Shown here: positions 32,020-42,351 of the stretch, one piece after another
How the letters are laid out: each line of letters starts with the position of its first letter
Position numbering within the stretch: the first letter of the stretch is position 1
Assembly: GCA_963662175.1 (NCBI GenBank)
Contig: OY759225.1
Coordinates: 15,059,601 to 15,123,600, forward strand
Direction of reading: 5' to 3'
Length of the DNA: 64,000 bases
Origin: Aradus depressus
Taxonomy: Eukaryota > Arthropoda > Insecta > Hemiptera > Aradidae
Program-made: the position numbers and the translations under genes
Notes under the pieces: generated by a model
What the model saw: the letters and a program-made list of their open reading frames with translations, nothing else
Told to the model about the DNA's origin: nothing
Database searches by the model: none

Positions 32020-32500
32020 ACAGGGTGTCCTTTTTATGGCCCGGCTGAATTTCTCTTGAACCGATATCGTTATAAAAAAAATAAAAAATACGTATTTAAT
32101 ATTTTTCAGTCTAGTTTAAAATTTCGAATGCAAACAATAAAAGCAATTTAACATTATTACTATAATTAGGAAGCAAATTAGGTTTATTGGAATTAATACC
32201 GAAACAAACAAAATGTTTTTTTTTTTAAATGTTGAACCATAACTTCGTAATTGTTTGACCAATTTAAAATCGAATTGCACCGTTGATTTCAGCGTAAAAA
32301 ATCCTTTAAAATGGTATGTCGGAAGGTATAGGGTCTTATTTGAAATTTTTGAGTTGTACTGGTCCTGGGGTACCCCGTATAATTTTTTTTTCAAAAACAG
32401 GTCGAAATTTTAAACTAGACTGAAAAATATTAATACTTATTTTTTATTTTTTTATAACGTTATCGGTTTAAGAGAAATTCAGCCGGGCCATCTAAAAAAG
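32020..32500. mobile_element. Tc1/mariner-type MITE with about 110-bp terminal inverted repeats, right end lost
   Basis: Left end TA then CAGGGTGTCCTTTTTATGGC (from 32020). Inverted arms about 32020-32130 and 32400-32500 share 'ttctcttgaaccgat', 'aatatttttcagtctagttt'. The expected right terminus (GGACACCCTG, TA) is missing here because the junction runs into the Jockey element, but it is present in the partial duplicate at 33985-34078. The 92-codon open frame inside is unsupported. Confidence 0.85.
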
Positions 32501-32502
32501 AC

Positions 32503-32507
<5 letters not shown>

Positions 32508-32537
<30 letters not shown>

Positions 32538-33874
32538 TCGCCGAAAAAATCTTAATTCTTTATTTTGAATATTTACAATCGGTATACACCATGAGTAAAT
32601 TTGATGAAAGACAAAACATTAAAGAAAGAGAGAAAAAATAAAATAAAAGAAAATATATATATACATCGAAAGAATATGATTGTGTACAAAATAATAATAG
32701 AGAAAAAATAAAAATAAATAATAATAATAATAAGAACTCTGCAATTAATATAATATGTACAAAACAAAGAGAAAATATTAAATTTAAATAATAATAAACA
32801 TAAACATAAGAATAAAATAATAATATTGATATAATAAAATGAACATGAAAACCCTTCAACTCGAAACACCCCCGGTTGCCTGCCATCCCCATCCCTCCAA
32901 CTTAATGGGGGGAGGGGAGGCCACGGGGGCACGAGTGATCCCCCCTGTCTTCTCGCCCCTCCAATCACTGTCCAGCAGTGGAGGCAGGCCAAGAAGGAGG
33001 AGAGTTGAAGGTAAGAGTATTACATGAGGGGAGAAGCTGGTCATCACCGGCACTCCCTAAATATTTTTGCTACAGTAGCAGGTCTCTCGGCCAGCGCCGC
33101 CTCAGTCTTCGGGGGGGATTATCTGGATGGGAATGGGATGACAAGAGTCGAGCAGCTGGATTTACATGGGAAGAAAGGTTAGAGTGGAATTTGGAGAAGC
33201 GGGACTTGATGAGGTCAATAACATAGGGAACTTTAAGGTCATTATGGAGGGTAAGGTTGGACACATAGAAGGGTGCATCGACAATTGTTCTTAGGACTTT
33301 GGATTGGAAGGACTGGATACGCTTGATGTTAGATGGCTTAGCACAACCCCATAATTCAAGTCCGTAGGTCCATATAGGTTTTATTATTGTCTTGTAAATG
33401 GTCAGTTTGTTTTCAGTGGATAGTTTGGATTGTCTGTTGAGCAGCCGGTATAGCAGACCAAACCGTCTGTTCAGCTCCTGTCTTTTTAGTCGTGTATGGG
33501 GGTTCCATGTTAGTCGTCGGTCTAGATAGAACCCAAGGTAGCGAACTTGATTGGAGGCAGGGATTGGAATATTATTGAAGGAAATCGGAGGACAGGATTG
33601 GCGTCTCAGAGTGGCTACACTTCTCTTCGTTGATTCTCACTCGCCACTGCCGACACCAATCCTCTATGTGGAGAAGGTGCTGTTGGAGATTTTGGGAGGC
33701 TATGGTAGGATCTTGGTTGGAAGCAAGGATAGCTGTATCGTCGGCAAATGTTGCCAGGAGAGTGTTAGGATTGGAAGGAATATCAGCAGTGTAAACTGTA
33801 TAGAGGATGGGACCGAGGACACTTCCTTGGGGGACCCCCGCTTCAACAGGCTCATAGTCAGAGTACTCATTACC
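32508..33874 (-). mobile_element. 5'-truncated Jockey-clade LINE with RT motifs and poly(A)
   Basis: Minus strand, reading from 33855: GVPQGSVLGPILYTVYTADI (RT motif 4), LATFADDTAILASN (catalytic FADD at 33748-33737) and DWCRQWRVRINEEKC. After a frameshift near 33610 the LGFYLDRRLTW, YGLELWGC and FQSKVLRTIVDAPFYVSN blocks follow, and the C-terminus ends RRLRRRWPRDLLL near 33070. The 3' untranslated region runs to a poly(A) tail, seen as T-run 32508-32535. The flanks hold a 13-bp target duplication with one mismatch, AAAAAGACTGATT (32495-32507) and AAAAGGACTGATT (33875-33887). The N-terminal endonuclease and RT motifs before motif 4 are missing. At least one frameshift disables ORF2. Confidence 0.92.
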
Positions 33875-33883
33875 AAAAGGACT

Positions 33884-34215
33884 GATTAAGATGTAAATAG
33901 TAACATTAAGTGTTTAGTTGATCCACATTCCTATTATTTGGTTCTAAATTGATTTTCTGAAATTTAAGTAATGTGGTTAAAAATATTAAATACGTATTTT
34001 TTATTTTTTTTATCACGTTATCGGTTCAAGAGAAATTCAGCCGGGCCATCTAAAAAGGACACCCTGTATAAACCGGAAATTGGAGAGTCAGATAATTTCA
34101 TGGTCTGGTGATACAGTGATTAAGATGTAAATAGTTGCATTTAAGTGTTTAGTTGATCCACATTCCTATTATTTGGTTCTAAATTGATTTTCTGAAATGT
34201 AAGTAATGTGGTTAC
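33884..34215. repeat. duplicated host segment and second MITE arm
   Basis: 33884-33978 ('gattaagatgtaaatag' to 'gtaatgtggtta') is repeated at 34118-34215 with few changes. Between them, 33985-34078 is a copy of the right arm of the MITE at 32020-32500, ending properly GGACACCCTG then TA. Confidence 0.85.
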
Positions 34216-34323
34216 TTTTGGACGAAGGTGATTGATTCCGAGGTCAAGTTTTCAATGGAATTTCTCGGTTGAAGGTCCCCTGAATACGAATTGATACGTC
34301 GCGATGATGTATGTGTGTGTTTT

Positions 34324-34398
34324 TTGTTAGTTAATGTGACTCATGCCCGGGCTTTAACTACGAGCCCGACTAAGGGTCATTAACGAGTATCTATAGTA
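34324..34398 (-). mobile_element. SINE-A 3' fragment
   Basis: 'tgactcatgcccgggctttaac'-type end (read 34339-34360) fused to 'cattaacgagtatct'; most of the body is deleted. Confidence 0.8.
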
Positions 34399-34399
34399 C

Positions 34400-34590
34400 G
34401 AGTAATCCTATCACATACAGAAAACTACTTTTAACACAAAACAATGAAGAATAGGATATTTCAATGAAAATAAACAACATAATATGTTGTTTATTTTCAT
34501 TGAAATATCCACTTACCATTTATAGTTCTTCTACTTATTCACTCATATTATGAGTAAATAAGTAGATGAACTATAAATGGTAAGTTCGAA
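34400..34590. repeat. hairpin-containing arm of a long inverted repeat (right), plus second palindrome
   Basis: Inverted copy of 31772-31930. It is followed by a second palindrome centred near 34546 ('catttatagttcttctactt' and its complement), so this side carries one more inversion than the left side. 34591-34960 is unassigned. Confidence 0.85.
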
Positions 34591-34965
34591 TATTAACAAA
34601 ATGAAACTTCACCAGGGCTATCAAGATCAACAATGAGTACATGACTGACAAACATAAAGGATTTAGTTTTTAACAATACAAAACGTAAAAGAGAACTAAA
34701 TAAAGAGGTCATTGCAATTTTATCTTGACAAACTTTTGTTTGCTTGCCAGTTTGAAAATTAATGCAATCTAGAGATGCTCTAGTCAGTAAATTTCTGCAT
34801 CACTTATCTCTATTTCATTAGATTAATACCCATAAATCTTAATTATTTGTGCAAGAACCAATTTTTCAAGGTTATTGGACAGATTCCAAATCACATCCCA
34901 AGAATCGTTTTTCTCCCTTATTTTTTATTCAGAATAAGAAGGTATTTAGTAAGTTAGTGGTGTAT

Positions 34966-35335
34966 TAATTCCACAGCTAAACGAAGTATAGGCAAAGTTA
35001 TGTAACCGGTCAAAAATTCGATTCCGAGTTTTCAACGGAATTTTATCTTTTCCAACCTATAAATTCCAAATATCTATGTAAAAAAAAATTTCTGTCTGTC
35101 TGTGCATCACGATAACTCCCGATAGATTGAATGAATGTATCAACACAAAATTTTATATCTGAATCCAGAACACTCTCACGACGACATCTATTATTTTTCC
35201 GCCAAATCAAAGAGAAAGGGAGAATTAGAGCTTTACATAAGAACTCTAATAACTGTCGATAGAATGAATGTAATCGACACAAAATTTTATATGTGTGACC
35301 AAAACCGTATATGGACAACATAAATCGACCCGCAA
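34966..35335 (+). repeat. REP-1 copy, near complete
   Basis: 'gaagtataggcaaagttatg', 'ggtcaaaaattcgattccga', 'cacgataactcccgatagat' near 35108, 'acgacatctattatttttc' and the second module 'aactgtcgatagaatgaatg'. Confidence 0.85.
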
Positions 35336-35389
35336 CATTTTTATTTACCAATCCATTTACAGATTTATAATGCAAATTCAAAATCAGCC

Positions 35390-36132
35390 CCAGATTCCTT
35401 AGCTATAAATTGAACCAATGTAAGCTCTGACTGGGGGGCGGGTTCCGGTGGGGGGCCTGGGCTTGGGGTTGCTGGCTTGGCTGGGGGTCTGTGGGGGGCA
35501 CTGTCGGGGCACTGGTCTATAGACCCAGGAGCTCCGAAGGTCTGGACGGCCGGCACTATATGCAGGCCTTCCTTCAGGAGCCTCCACTCCAGTCACTGGT
35601 CGGCGCTATGAATATTGTTTTGGGTGATGTGGTAGGGCGGTGCCTCCGGCTGTCCCCCGGCTTGACTGGGGGTCTGTGGGGGGCACTGGTCTATAGACCC
35701 AGGAGCTCCGAAGGTCTGGACGGCCGGCACCACATGCAGACCTTCCTTCAGGAGCCTCCACTCCAGTCACTGGTCGGCGCTAAGAGTATTGTTTTGGGTG
35801 ATGTGGTACGGCGGTGCCTCCGGCTGTCCCCCGGCTTGGCTGGGGTCTGTGGGGGGCACTGGTCTATAGACCCAGGGCTCCAAAGGTCTGGACGGCCGGC
35901 ACTACATGCAGACCTTCCTTCAGGAGCCTCCACTCCAGTCACTGGTCGGCGCTATGAATATTGTTTTGGGTTATGTGGTACGGCGGTGCCTCCGGCTGTC
36001 CCCCGGCTTGGCTGGGGCCGCTTGCTTGGGCCCTCTGCCTGGGCTCCTCCCTCCAGTATCCCGTCTTTAGCAGAATTATCTTTTATAGTGTAGTTTAAGA
36101 ATAGCAATGGCTAGTGTGGTGTCTGCCGAGGG

Positions 36133-36159
<27 letters not shown>
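35390..36159 (+). repeat. GC-rich insertion: 174-bp tandem repeat ending in poly(A)
   Basis: About three 174-bp units ('actggtctatagaccc' at 35511, 35685 and 35858), with a partial unit to about 36020, then a unique GC-rich end and a 27-A run at 36133-36159. Base composition is unlike anything nearby. A 200-codon plus-strand frame (35491-36093) spans the repeats because 174 is a multiple of three, but it is repetitive, has no known domain and runs on both strands. The pure A-run suggests retroposition. A partner target duplication was not found. Confidence 0.8.
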
Positions 36160-36163
<4 letters not shown>

Positions 36164-36267
36164 TTCAGCCAAATTGAATGAAGGGGAGAGGCTTAACTCA
36201 AAACTGCAATTACTTTCAAATGATATGTACATATACACATTGTATGTAGGTACCTATATATTTAATG

Positions 36268-36352
36268 AGGGTTCCAGTAGCTCAGTGGTATGTGTGCTTG
36301 CTTATTGAGCTAAAGATAGTGGGTTCGCAACCCGGCAGAGGCCCTTAGTTAA
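36268..36352 (+). mobile_element. SINE-A head only
   Basis: Box A 'cagtagctcagtggtatgtg' and box B-like 'gtgggttcgcaacccggc', stopping after 'gaggcccttagtt'. 36353-36835 holds only AT-rich sequence and a (TA)n run at about 36748-36772. Confidence 0.85.
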
Positions 36353-36742
36353 ATAACTAAACATTGCTCTTCTCTTTTTGAAAAAAGTATAACTCATAAA
36401 AGAATTAATTTTTTAATGCCCTTCCCCATTTCATGAAGTCAATAGATACAACAAAAAAAAAACTTCAACTAAAAATGTTAATGTTAGAGAAAATCCTTTA
36501 CATGGAAACGGAATTTTATCCTCACTTTCAAAAAGAATAATATAATCACAATAAAGAATCGTGTTTCATATCCAAAAACATTATTTGTTACAAAACTTTA
36601 ATTTTTTCGAGTTCCTCCACACCTTAAAGGTCAGTCGAATGTACGTTATTGTTTTATTTATTCATTTATAATTTTTTATTTATTCATTTATATATTTTTC
36701 ATTTATTTATTTAGACTTTTTTGTTTATTCATTTATAATTGG

Positions 36743-36777
<35 letters not shown>

Positions 36778-36835
36778 TTTGTTTTTTTAATATATTGTTA
36801 TAGTTACATTGTTTTCTTTTTCTTTTCTATATCTG

Positions 36836-37135
36836 AGGGCGCCGGAAGCTCAGTGGTAAGCGTGCTTGCCTTCTCAGCTCAAGGTCTTGGGTTCACAACC
36901 CAGCAGAGGCCCTTAGTTTATTTTATCTGGGAAGTAAAATAAACTTAAGCACGCCGTCCTTCGGATGGGACGTTAAGCGATGGTCCCGAACCTTTTCGAT
37001 GTCAGATAATCGTTAAAGGCCCTAGGTGAATAAAAATTTAGGGTAGGCAAAAGTCATGTCCACCAGAGTGACGAAAGAGCGCTCTGGTAGTAGGCGATAT
37101 GGCCTTATGTCAAAGGGTCATGAGTCATATTAACT
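36836..37135 (+). mobile_element. SINE-A copy, nearly complete
   Basis: Head 'gggcgccggaagctcagtgg', box B-like 'gggttcacaaccc', body with 'gcgctctggtagtaggcgat', tail 'attaactaactataa'. Confidence 0.92.
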
Positions 37136-37139
37136 AACT

Positions 37140-37912
37140 ATAATGTCTATTTACTTCTTGCCCTACTCTACTTAACCTCATCCAAAATATTTTCCTCAAT
37201 AAATGTCTGGAGGGAGGCTCCTTCAGAGAAAATACCTCAAAGCCCCAAAAAACTGTAGATCTACTGCTACATTAAAGAAATATAGAGGGAGTCATACTTA
37301 TAGACAAAGTTAAGAAAATTGACAAAGTTGAGAAACTTGACAAAGTCATACAAAATAAATTTTTACTGTCTTGTTAAGGCTTTTAAGGGGGAAAATATTG
37401 AAGGCATTATATCCTTGCAAGTTTTTTTCTTTTTAATGGCAAGTATCAATTTCACTTAGAAATTCTGTAAGATGAATGATTTTCTGCTTGAATTTATTTT
37501 ATGAAAGAAATTTATGATAAACCTCACCATAAAAATAAATCAAGTTAGTTACGTTATTCCTTTTATTAACCCCCGACGCAAAAGGAGGGGTGTTATAAGT
37601 TTGAAGCCTTTGTCTGTGTGTCTGTGGCATCGTAGCTCTAAGACGGCTGAACCGATTTCAAAGCGTTTTTTTTCGTTTCTAAAGCTGGTATTTGCGAGAT
37701 GATTCTTATCCATGTTTGGTGTAAATCGGGTATGCTGTCTCCAAGATATTCAGGTTTCATCAATGCCTGTGTAGAGATCTCGGCCTCTATTACAGCTAGA
37801 GACTTGATGTTTGAGCTTAAATGTTTATAAGGCCAAGTCCCTCTCTCCCCCCCACCAACAAGGTTTCAGTAAAAAAAAATTGTGTTTCTTAAACTTCTCT
37901 GGGATGTTCCAC
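37140..37912. other. unassigned; common insect-type repeat near 37560-37760
   Basis: 37565-37770 includes 'taacccccgacgcaaaagga', 'tctgtggcatcgtagctcta' and 'ggctgaaccgatttc', a phrase set found widely in insect dispersed repeats (recalled, not searched). No coding content. Confidence 0.5.
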
Positions 37913-38116
37913 TTTTTGTTGTTTCCGGCATTTTTTCCTCCAGAGGTGTCTTCTTTTTTCCTTCGTTGGACAATATTTCGGGACAATTGCAGGTCCGGTC
38001 ACTATGAACTGTTCATAGTGACCAGAAGAAGGGACCTGCAATTGTCCCGAAATATTGTCCAACGAAGGAAAAAAGAAGACACCTCTGGAGGAAAAAATGC
38101 CGGAAACAACAAAAAG
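37913..38116. mobile_element. PAL-4: palindromic element with degenerate hammerhead-like hairpin
   Basis: Arms 'actttttgttgtttccggca' ... 'ggacaatatttcgggacaat' and their complements meet at about 38013. Right arm: CAGAAGA (38023-38029; T to A versus the family core), one base, GGGAC-loop-GTCCC (38031-38048), GAAA (38049-38052). The left arm lost the core. Open frames across it are accidental. Confidence 0.8.
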
Positions 38117-38578
38117 TAAAAAAAAATTTTTTATTGAGAAACATATTTTTTGAGTCGAGTTTCATGGTGTTTATAGAAGTCTATATTTGACTGAGTGCTC
38201 AGGTCCCCAGACGCAAGTAACGAATTGGAAAGTCATACACATGAGATATTCTTTTCCCTGCGCCTTTTCTTTATTACCAATAGATTTATGTACACGCCCC
38301 TTCAACCAAAAAGAAAATTAGGTTTTTATACGAAAATCCTAATATTGAAGGCTGGCTTGACTTCTAACTTCATTCAATATTCCTACCTTACCAGCCGTCT
38401 CTCAATATAATATTAATGGCAAAATTCGATCTCGGCAGATGGCTGATAGGAATTTTTTGAAATTCAATTTTTCAACAGTACTACCGATAATAATAATAAT
38501 AATTTGTATTTTCGTTAAACCAATACATAGTAATAGGATACGTCAAAATAATTTATACATTAAGGGGGGTAGCAAAAC

Positions 38579-38700
38579 TGTGAGCACGCCGTCTTTCGTA
38601 TGGACGTTAAGCAATGGTCCAGAGCCTGTACGGTCAGGTACTTGTTAATGACCCAGCGCTCTGGTAGTAGGCGATATGACCTCGTAGTTTGTCTTGACAA
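38579..38700 (+). mobile_element. SINE-A body fragment
   Basis: 'gagcacgccgtctttcgtat' to 'ggcgatatgacctcgtagtt', with an internal deletion between 'ttaatgaccc' and 'agcgctctgg'. Followed by a REP-1 end motif ('cggtgaatcaccggcaat', 38730-38760). Confidence 0.85.
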
Positions 38701-38848
38701 CCTAGTCAGTAGGCGTTTTGGGATAGTTTTCGGTGAATCACCGGCAATATACTTCCCCAGCATAAAAGTTTTAGGGTCTTCTGAATCCTCATATGAACTG
38801 TGTCGATATATTCATAACATCGATAGTTATTATAATACAGACAGGACA

Positions 38849-39113
38849 GGGCGCCGGTAGCTCAAGCTTGCGTTCTAAGCTCAAGATCATGGTTTCGAAA
38901 CCTGGCCGAGGCCCTTAGTTTATTTTATCTGGGAAGGTAAAATAAACTTAAGCATGCCGTCCTTCGGATGGTCCCTAGCCTGTACGATGTCAGGTACTTG
39001 TTAAAGACCCCTGCCCTAGATGAATACAAATTTAGGGTAGGCAAAATTTAGGACTCCCACAATAGTTTCGGGCTCGTAGTTAAAGCCCAGGCATGAGTCA
39101 TAATAACTATTAT
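38849..39113 (+). mobile_element. SINE-A copy
   Basis: Head 'gggcgccggtagctcaagct' (box A shortened), box B 'ggtttcgaaacctgg', body, end 'ggcatgagtcataataacta'. Confidence 0.9.
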
Positions 39114-39253
39114 AGACAGGAATTTTTTTTTTATTCTTGGAATCAGGTAAACATGAAAATTCGTTGAAAATTCAACATCGATTTTCTGACCTACTGCAAC
39201 TTACTACTTACTATACGATTTTTAAATGATAGCTTTATAATTTCATCATATTA

Positions 39254-39604
39254 TGGGTTAGGTTAGGTTTTATGACTCACGCCCGGGCTTTAACTACGAG
39301 GTCATCTCGCCTACTACCAGAGTGCTCTTTCGTCGCTCTGGTGGACATGAGCCTGACTCTATATACAGGAGTCCTAAATTTTGCTTAAACTAAATTTTTG
39401 TTTTATTCACCTAGGGTAGGGGTGTTTAACGAGTACCTGATATCGTACAGCCTCGGGACCATCGCTTAACGTTCCATCCAAAGGACGGTGGGCTTAAGTT
39501 TATTTTACCTCCCAGATGAGGAACCAGAACTAAGGGCGTCGGTCGGGTTCGAACCCGCTATCTTTAGCTCAGAAGACAAACACGCATACTGAGCTGAATC
39601 CGCT
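39254..39604 (-). mobile_element. SINE-A copy with TTAGG-like tail
   Basis: Starts 'gggttaggttaggttttatg' on the plus strand and ends in the head complement 'gcatactgagctgaatccg'. Box B complement 'gggttcgaacccgc' is intact. Confidence 0.93.
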
Positions 39605-39629
39605 ATAATAAATACCTTTTTAAAAAATC

Positions 39630-39960
39630 GCAAGGAATCACCGGTTACTTCCCCCCATTTTTTCCGTTTGACTTCGCGGAAAAGTATTAGATGCCATCCT
39701 ATTGGAGTTTTGAGTTCATTTTTATAATCTCATGTTGATACATTCATTACATTGGCAGTTATGGGATTTTTGATTTGAGTACTCTCTGATCCACCCCTCC
39801 ACTATGGCTGATTCCTCTGAAAATTTATAGCTGTCTACCATAAAGGGCTTTGAATATACATATAAAAGTGAAATTTTGTGTTAAGCCTTCCCCCCTAATT
39901 TCCTTTAGCCGATTTGACTGAAAGATGTCCACAGACCAATTTTTTTTTTTTTTTCATGTT
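39630..39960 (-). repeat. REP-1 copy, minus orientation
   Basis: Complements of the second and first modules ('attacattggcagttatggg', 'tagccgatttgactgaaaga'). Confidence 0.75.
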
Positions 39961-40282
39961 TTAATTACGAGGTTGGAAAACTTGAAATTTCATTGAAACC
40001 TCCTCATCGAATTTTTGACAGATTACATCGCAAAGCTGAGGAAGTAAAAAAAAATCTGAAGAAATAAGTGAAACGAGTCAGTTTGAGATATGAATTGTGG
40101 GATTCGAGCCAGCAATCCGGAGAGCTCTCATTTGGATAACACTATTGCCTGGAGGACGACTTTGGAATACAAATGGCCTCCACAAAATCACAGGTAATCT
40201 GATAAATTCCAACCTTTATTGCACCCTGAATATCAATTTGTCATCAAAGGTAGTTTTAGTGTAAAAAGCCAAATCTTTGCTT

Positions 40283-40410
40283 TACTTCCCCCAGGTATAC
40301 GAAGTATAGGGAAAGTTATGTAATCGGTTAGAAATTCGAACTTGAGTTTTCAACGGAATTTCATGTTTCCTGCCCTTGATACACTAAAAAAAAAGTGTGC
40401 GTCGTGGGTG
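40283..40410 (+). repeat. REP-1 start fragment
   Basis: 'acttcccccaggtatacgaa', 'agggaaagttatgtaatcgg', 'gttttcaacggaatttcatg'. Confidence 0.8.
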
Positions 40411-40449
40411 TATATTTTTGGTTGAAAATAATTTTTAACTGAAAGTAAC

Positions 40450-40740
40450 TTAAATAATTAATAAGATGTATCAGTCCAAGAGAACTTATTTTAACCACTA
40501 GTTTCGTCAGTCAAGCAGACATCATCAGGTGGTGAATCTTATTGGAGAAGATGTCAAAGGACTCTATCATCTGGTCCCTGATAGGTGTTCAGTCCTTTGA
40601 CATCTTCTCCAATAAGATTCACCACCTGATGATGTCAGCTTGACTGATGAAACTAGTTGTAGTTAAAATAAATTCTGTTGAACTGATACATGTTATTAAT
40701 TATTTAACAAGTAAGTCCAGTACATCTGCCTACCACCAAG
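40450..40740. mobile_element. PAL-3: palindromic element with hammerhead-like hairpins
   Basis: Arms about 40450-40577 and 40590-40706. Right arm, plus strand: CTGATGA (40626-40632), one base, GTCAG-CTTGA-CTGAT (40634-40648), GAAA (40649-40652). Left arm, minus strand: CTGATGA (40528-40522), one base, GTCTG-CTTGA-CTGAC, GAAA (40505-40502). One-sided tail 'tacatctgcctaccacc' matches the PAL-1 tail. Confidence 0.88.
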
Positions 40741-41575
40741 AAATATTAAAAATAACATTAAATTTACATAATTTCAAATTGAAATTATAAAATTGTTCAA
40801 GTAATTAGGGAAAAGTAATATATAAATTAAATGATTGGTTTGTGGTCACTGAAGTAAGAAACATAAATTTTGAATTGTTTTTGCTTCCTAGTCGCTTGCA
40901 TTATTTCTATTTGCATGTGCATGTTTATTATTTTAAAATTATTTGTATCTTTTTATTTAGTTACTATATATAGTTATTACCTGCTGCTAATAAATAATAT
41001 AAATGATAGAAGGTAAATTAAAATAAAATAAATGGACGGTATATAGGTTATTTGAAAAATTATGGAAAAAAATACTAAACTAATGGAAACAAAACAAACA
41101 AATTAAATCTAAGAAATGGTAAAATAAATGATACTAAAATGTCTGGGGAATGTGAACGGTCGTGAAGTGGAGAAGGTGTTGTCTCGTGACAGTGCGGCTG
41201 GGCTGAGGGTCCGGTCTTGAGGACAGATACTGGTCGAGGTGGTGATGAGATGTGCAGCGAAGGGCTGAGGGCACTTCTATTCAGACAGCCAGACCGGTCA
41301 GGTCAACTAAACAACTATATCGCCGCAGTGACATCTATTGGCCACTATAGAAAGTACATACATTTCACCCCCTCCACCTATACCCCATTGTCTTTGTAAA
41401 GTTTATTTCACTTTCGGCCTTAACATATATATATATATATTCTTTCCTATAACTATAAGAGTATATATTATGTAAGAAAAAATCTATTCATTGCTATAAA
41501 GGATGTAATATATAGTGCAATAAAATATTTATCTATCTATCCTATACATAACTTTCCCTGTACTGCTTATAGTTA
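40740..41575. other. AT-rich stretch with a GC-richer island of unknown origin
   Basis: 41150-41385 stands out in base composition ('gacagtgcggctgggctgag'). Its minus strand reads HHHLDQYLSSRPDPQPSRTV without a recognised domain; it may be the 3' part of a minus-strand retroelement or an old gene fragment. (TA)n at about 41428 and (ATCT)n at about 41530 also lie here. Confidence 0.4.
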
Positions 41576-41589
41576 GCTAGTGAAAGGCA

Positions 41590-41995
41590 AAAAAAGTAGG
41601 CGGTGAATCACCGACTATGTACTTCCCCAGTACGTATTAATCAATTATTTTTTCCCTCTCCCACCAAAGCCAATCAACTGTTTGGCCTAAAACTCAATTT
41701 AATTACTCAGTTATATTGAGTTATATAGGAGCTTCTGAACCCTCATACTAAATTTCGTCGAAGCATTCATTACATCGGCAGTTTTGCGATTTTTGACATA
41801 AGCCCCTTCTGATCCCCCCTTATCATTGGCCAATATGGCTGAAAATCAATATGTGTCGTCCTTGAATTGATTCTATCGGGAGTTATTCTGTTCACAAAAA
41901 CACAGACAGACAGAATTTTTTTTTTTTTTTGGAATAAGGAGTTCGGGAAACATGTTGAGAACTGCAAATCGATATTCTGACCGTTAACATAACTT
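41590..41995 (-). repeat. REP-1 copy, minus orientation, near complete
   Basis: 'ggtgaatcaccgactatgta', 'tacatcggcagttttgcgat', 'ttggccaatatggctgaaaa', hallmark complement 'tctatcgggagttattctgt', ending 'acataacttcccctacactt'. This shows both ends of the family. Confidence 0.85.
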
Positions 41996-42012
41996 CCCCT
42001 ACACTTCTTAAG

Positions 42013-42351
42013 TAAGGTTTTATGACTCATGCCCGGGCTTTAACTACGAGGTCATATCGCCTACTACCAGAGCGCTCTTTCCTCACTCTGGTGGACATGA
42101 GCCCGACTCTACTGTGGGAGTCCTAAATTTTGCCTACCCTAAATTTTTATTCACCTAGGGCAGGGGTCTTTAATGAGTACCTGACATTGTACAGGCTCGG
42201 GACCATCGCTTAACGTCCCATCCGAAGGACGGCTTGCTTAAATTTATTTTACCTCCCAGATAAAATAAACTAAGGGTCTCCGTCGGGTTTCGAACCCACG
42301 ATCTTGAGCTGAGAAGACAAGCACGCATACCACTGAGCTACCGGCACCCTC
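42013..42351 (-). mobile_element. SINE-A copy, full length
   Basis: From 'ggttttatgactcatgcccg' to 'accactgagctaccggcacc' with intact box A and B complements; a good reference copy of about 335 bp. A second short 3' fragment lies at 42637-42665. Confidence 0.95.

Noticed and set aside
32560..32992. Minus-strand hydrophobic open frames of 110 and 139 codons
   Set aside because: They lie in the AT-rich 3' untranslated part of the Jockey element and read through simple sequence.
35491..36093. 200-codon plus-strand open frame as a protein gene
   Set aside because: It covers a 174-bp tandem repeat whose length is a multiple of three; the opposite strand is open too, there is no known domain, and the whole unit ends in poly(A) like a retroposon.
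41150..41385. GC-richer island as a gene fragment
   Set aside because: The minus-strand reading lacks any domain I can name; left as unassigned.
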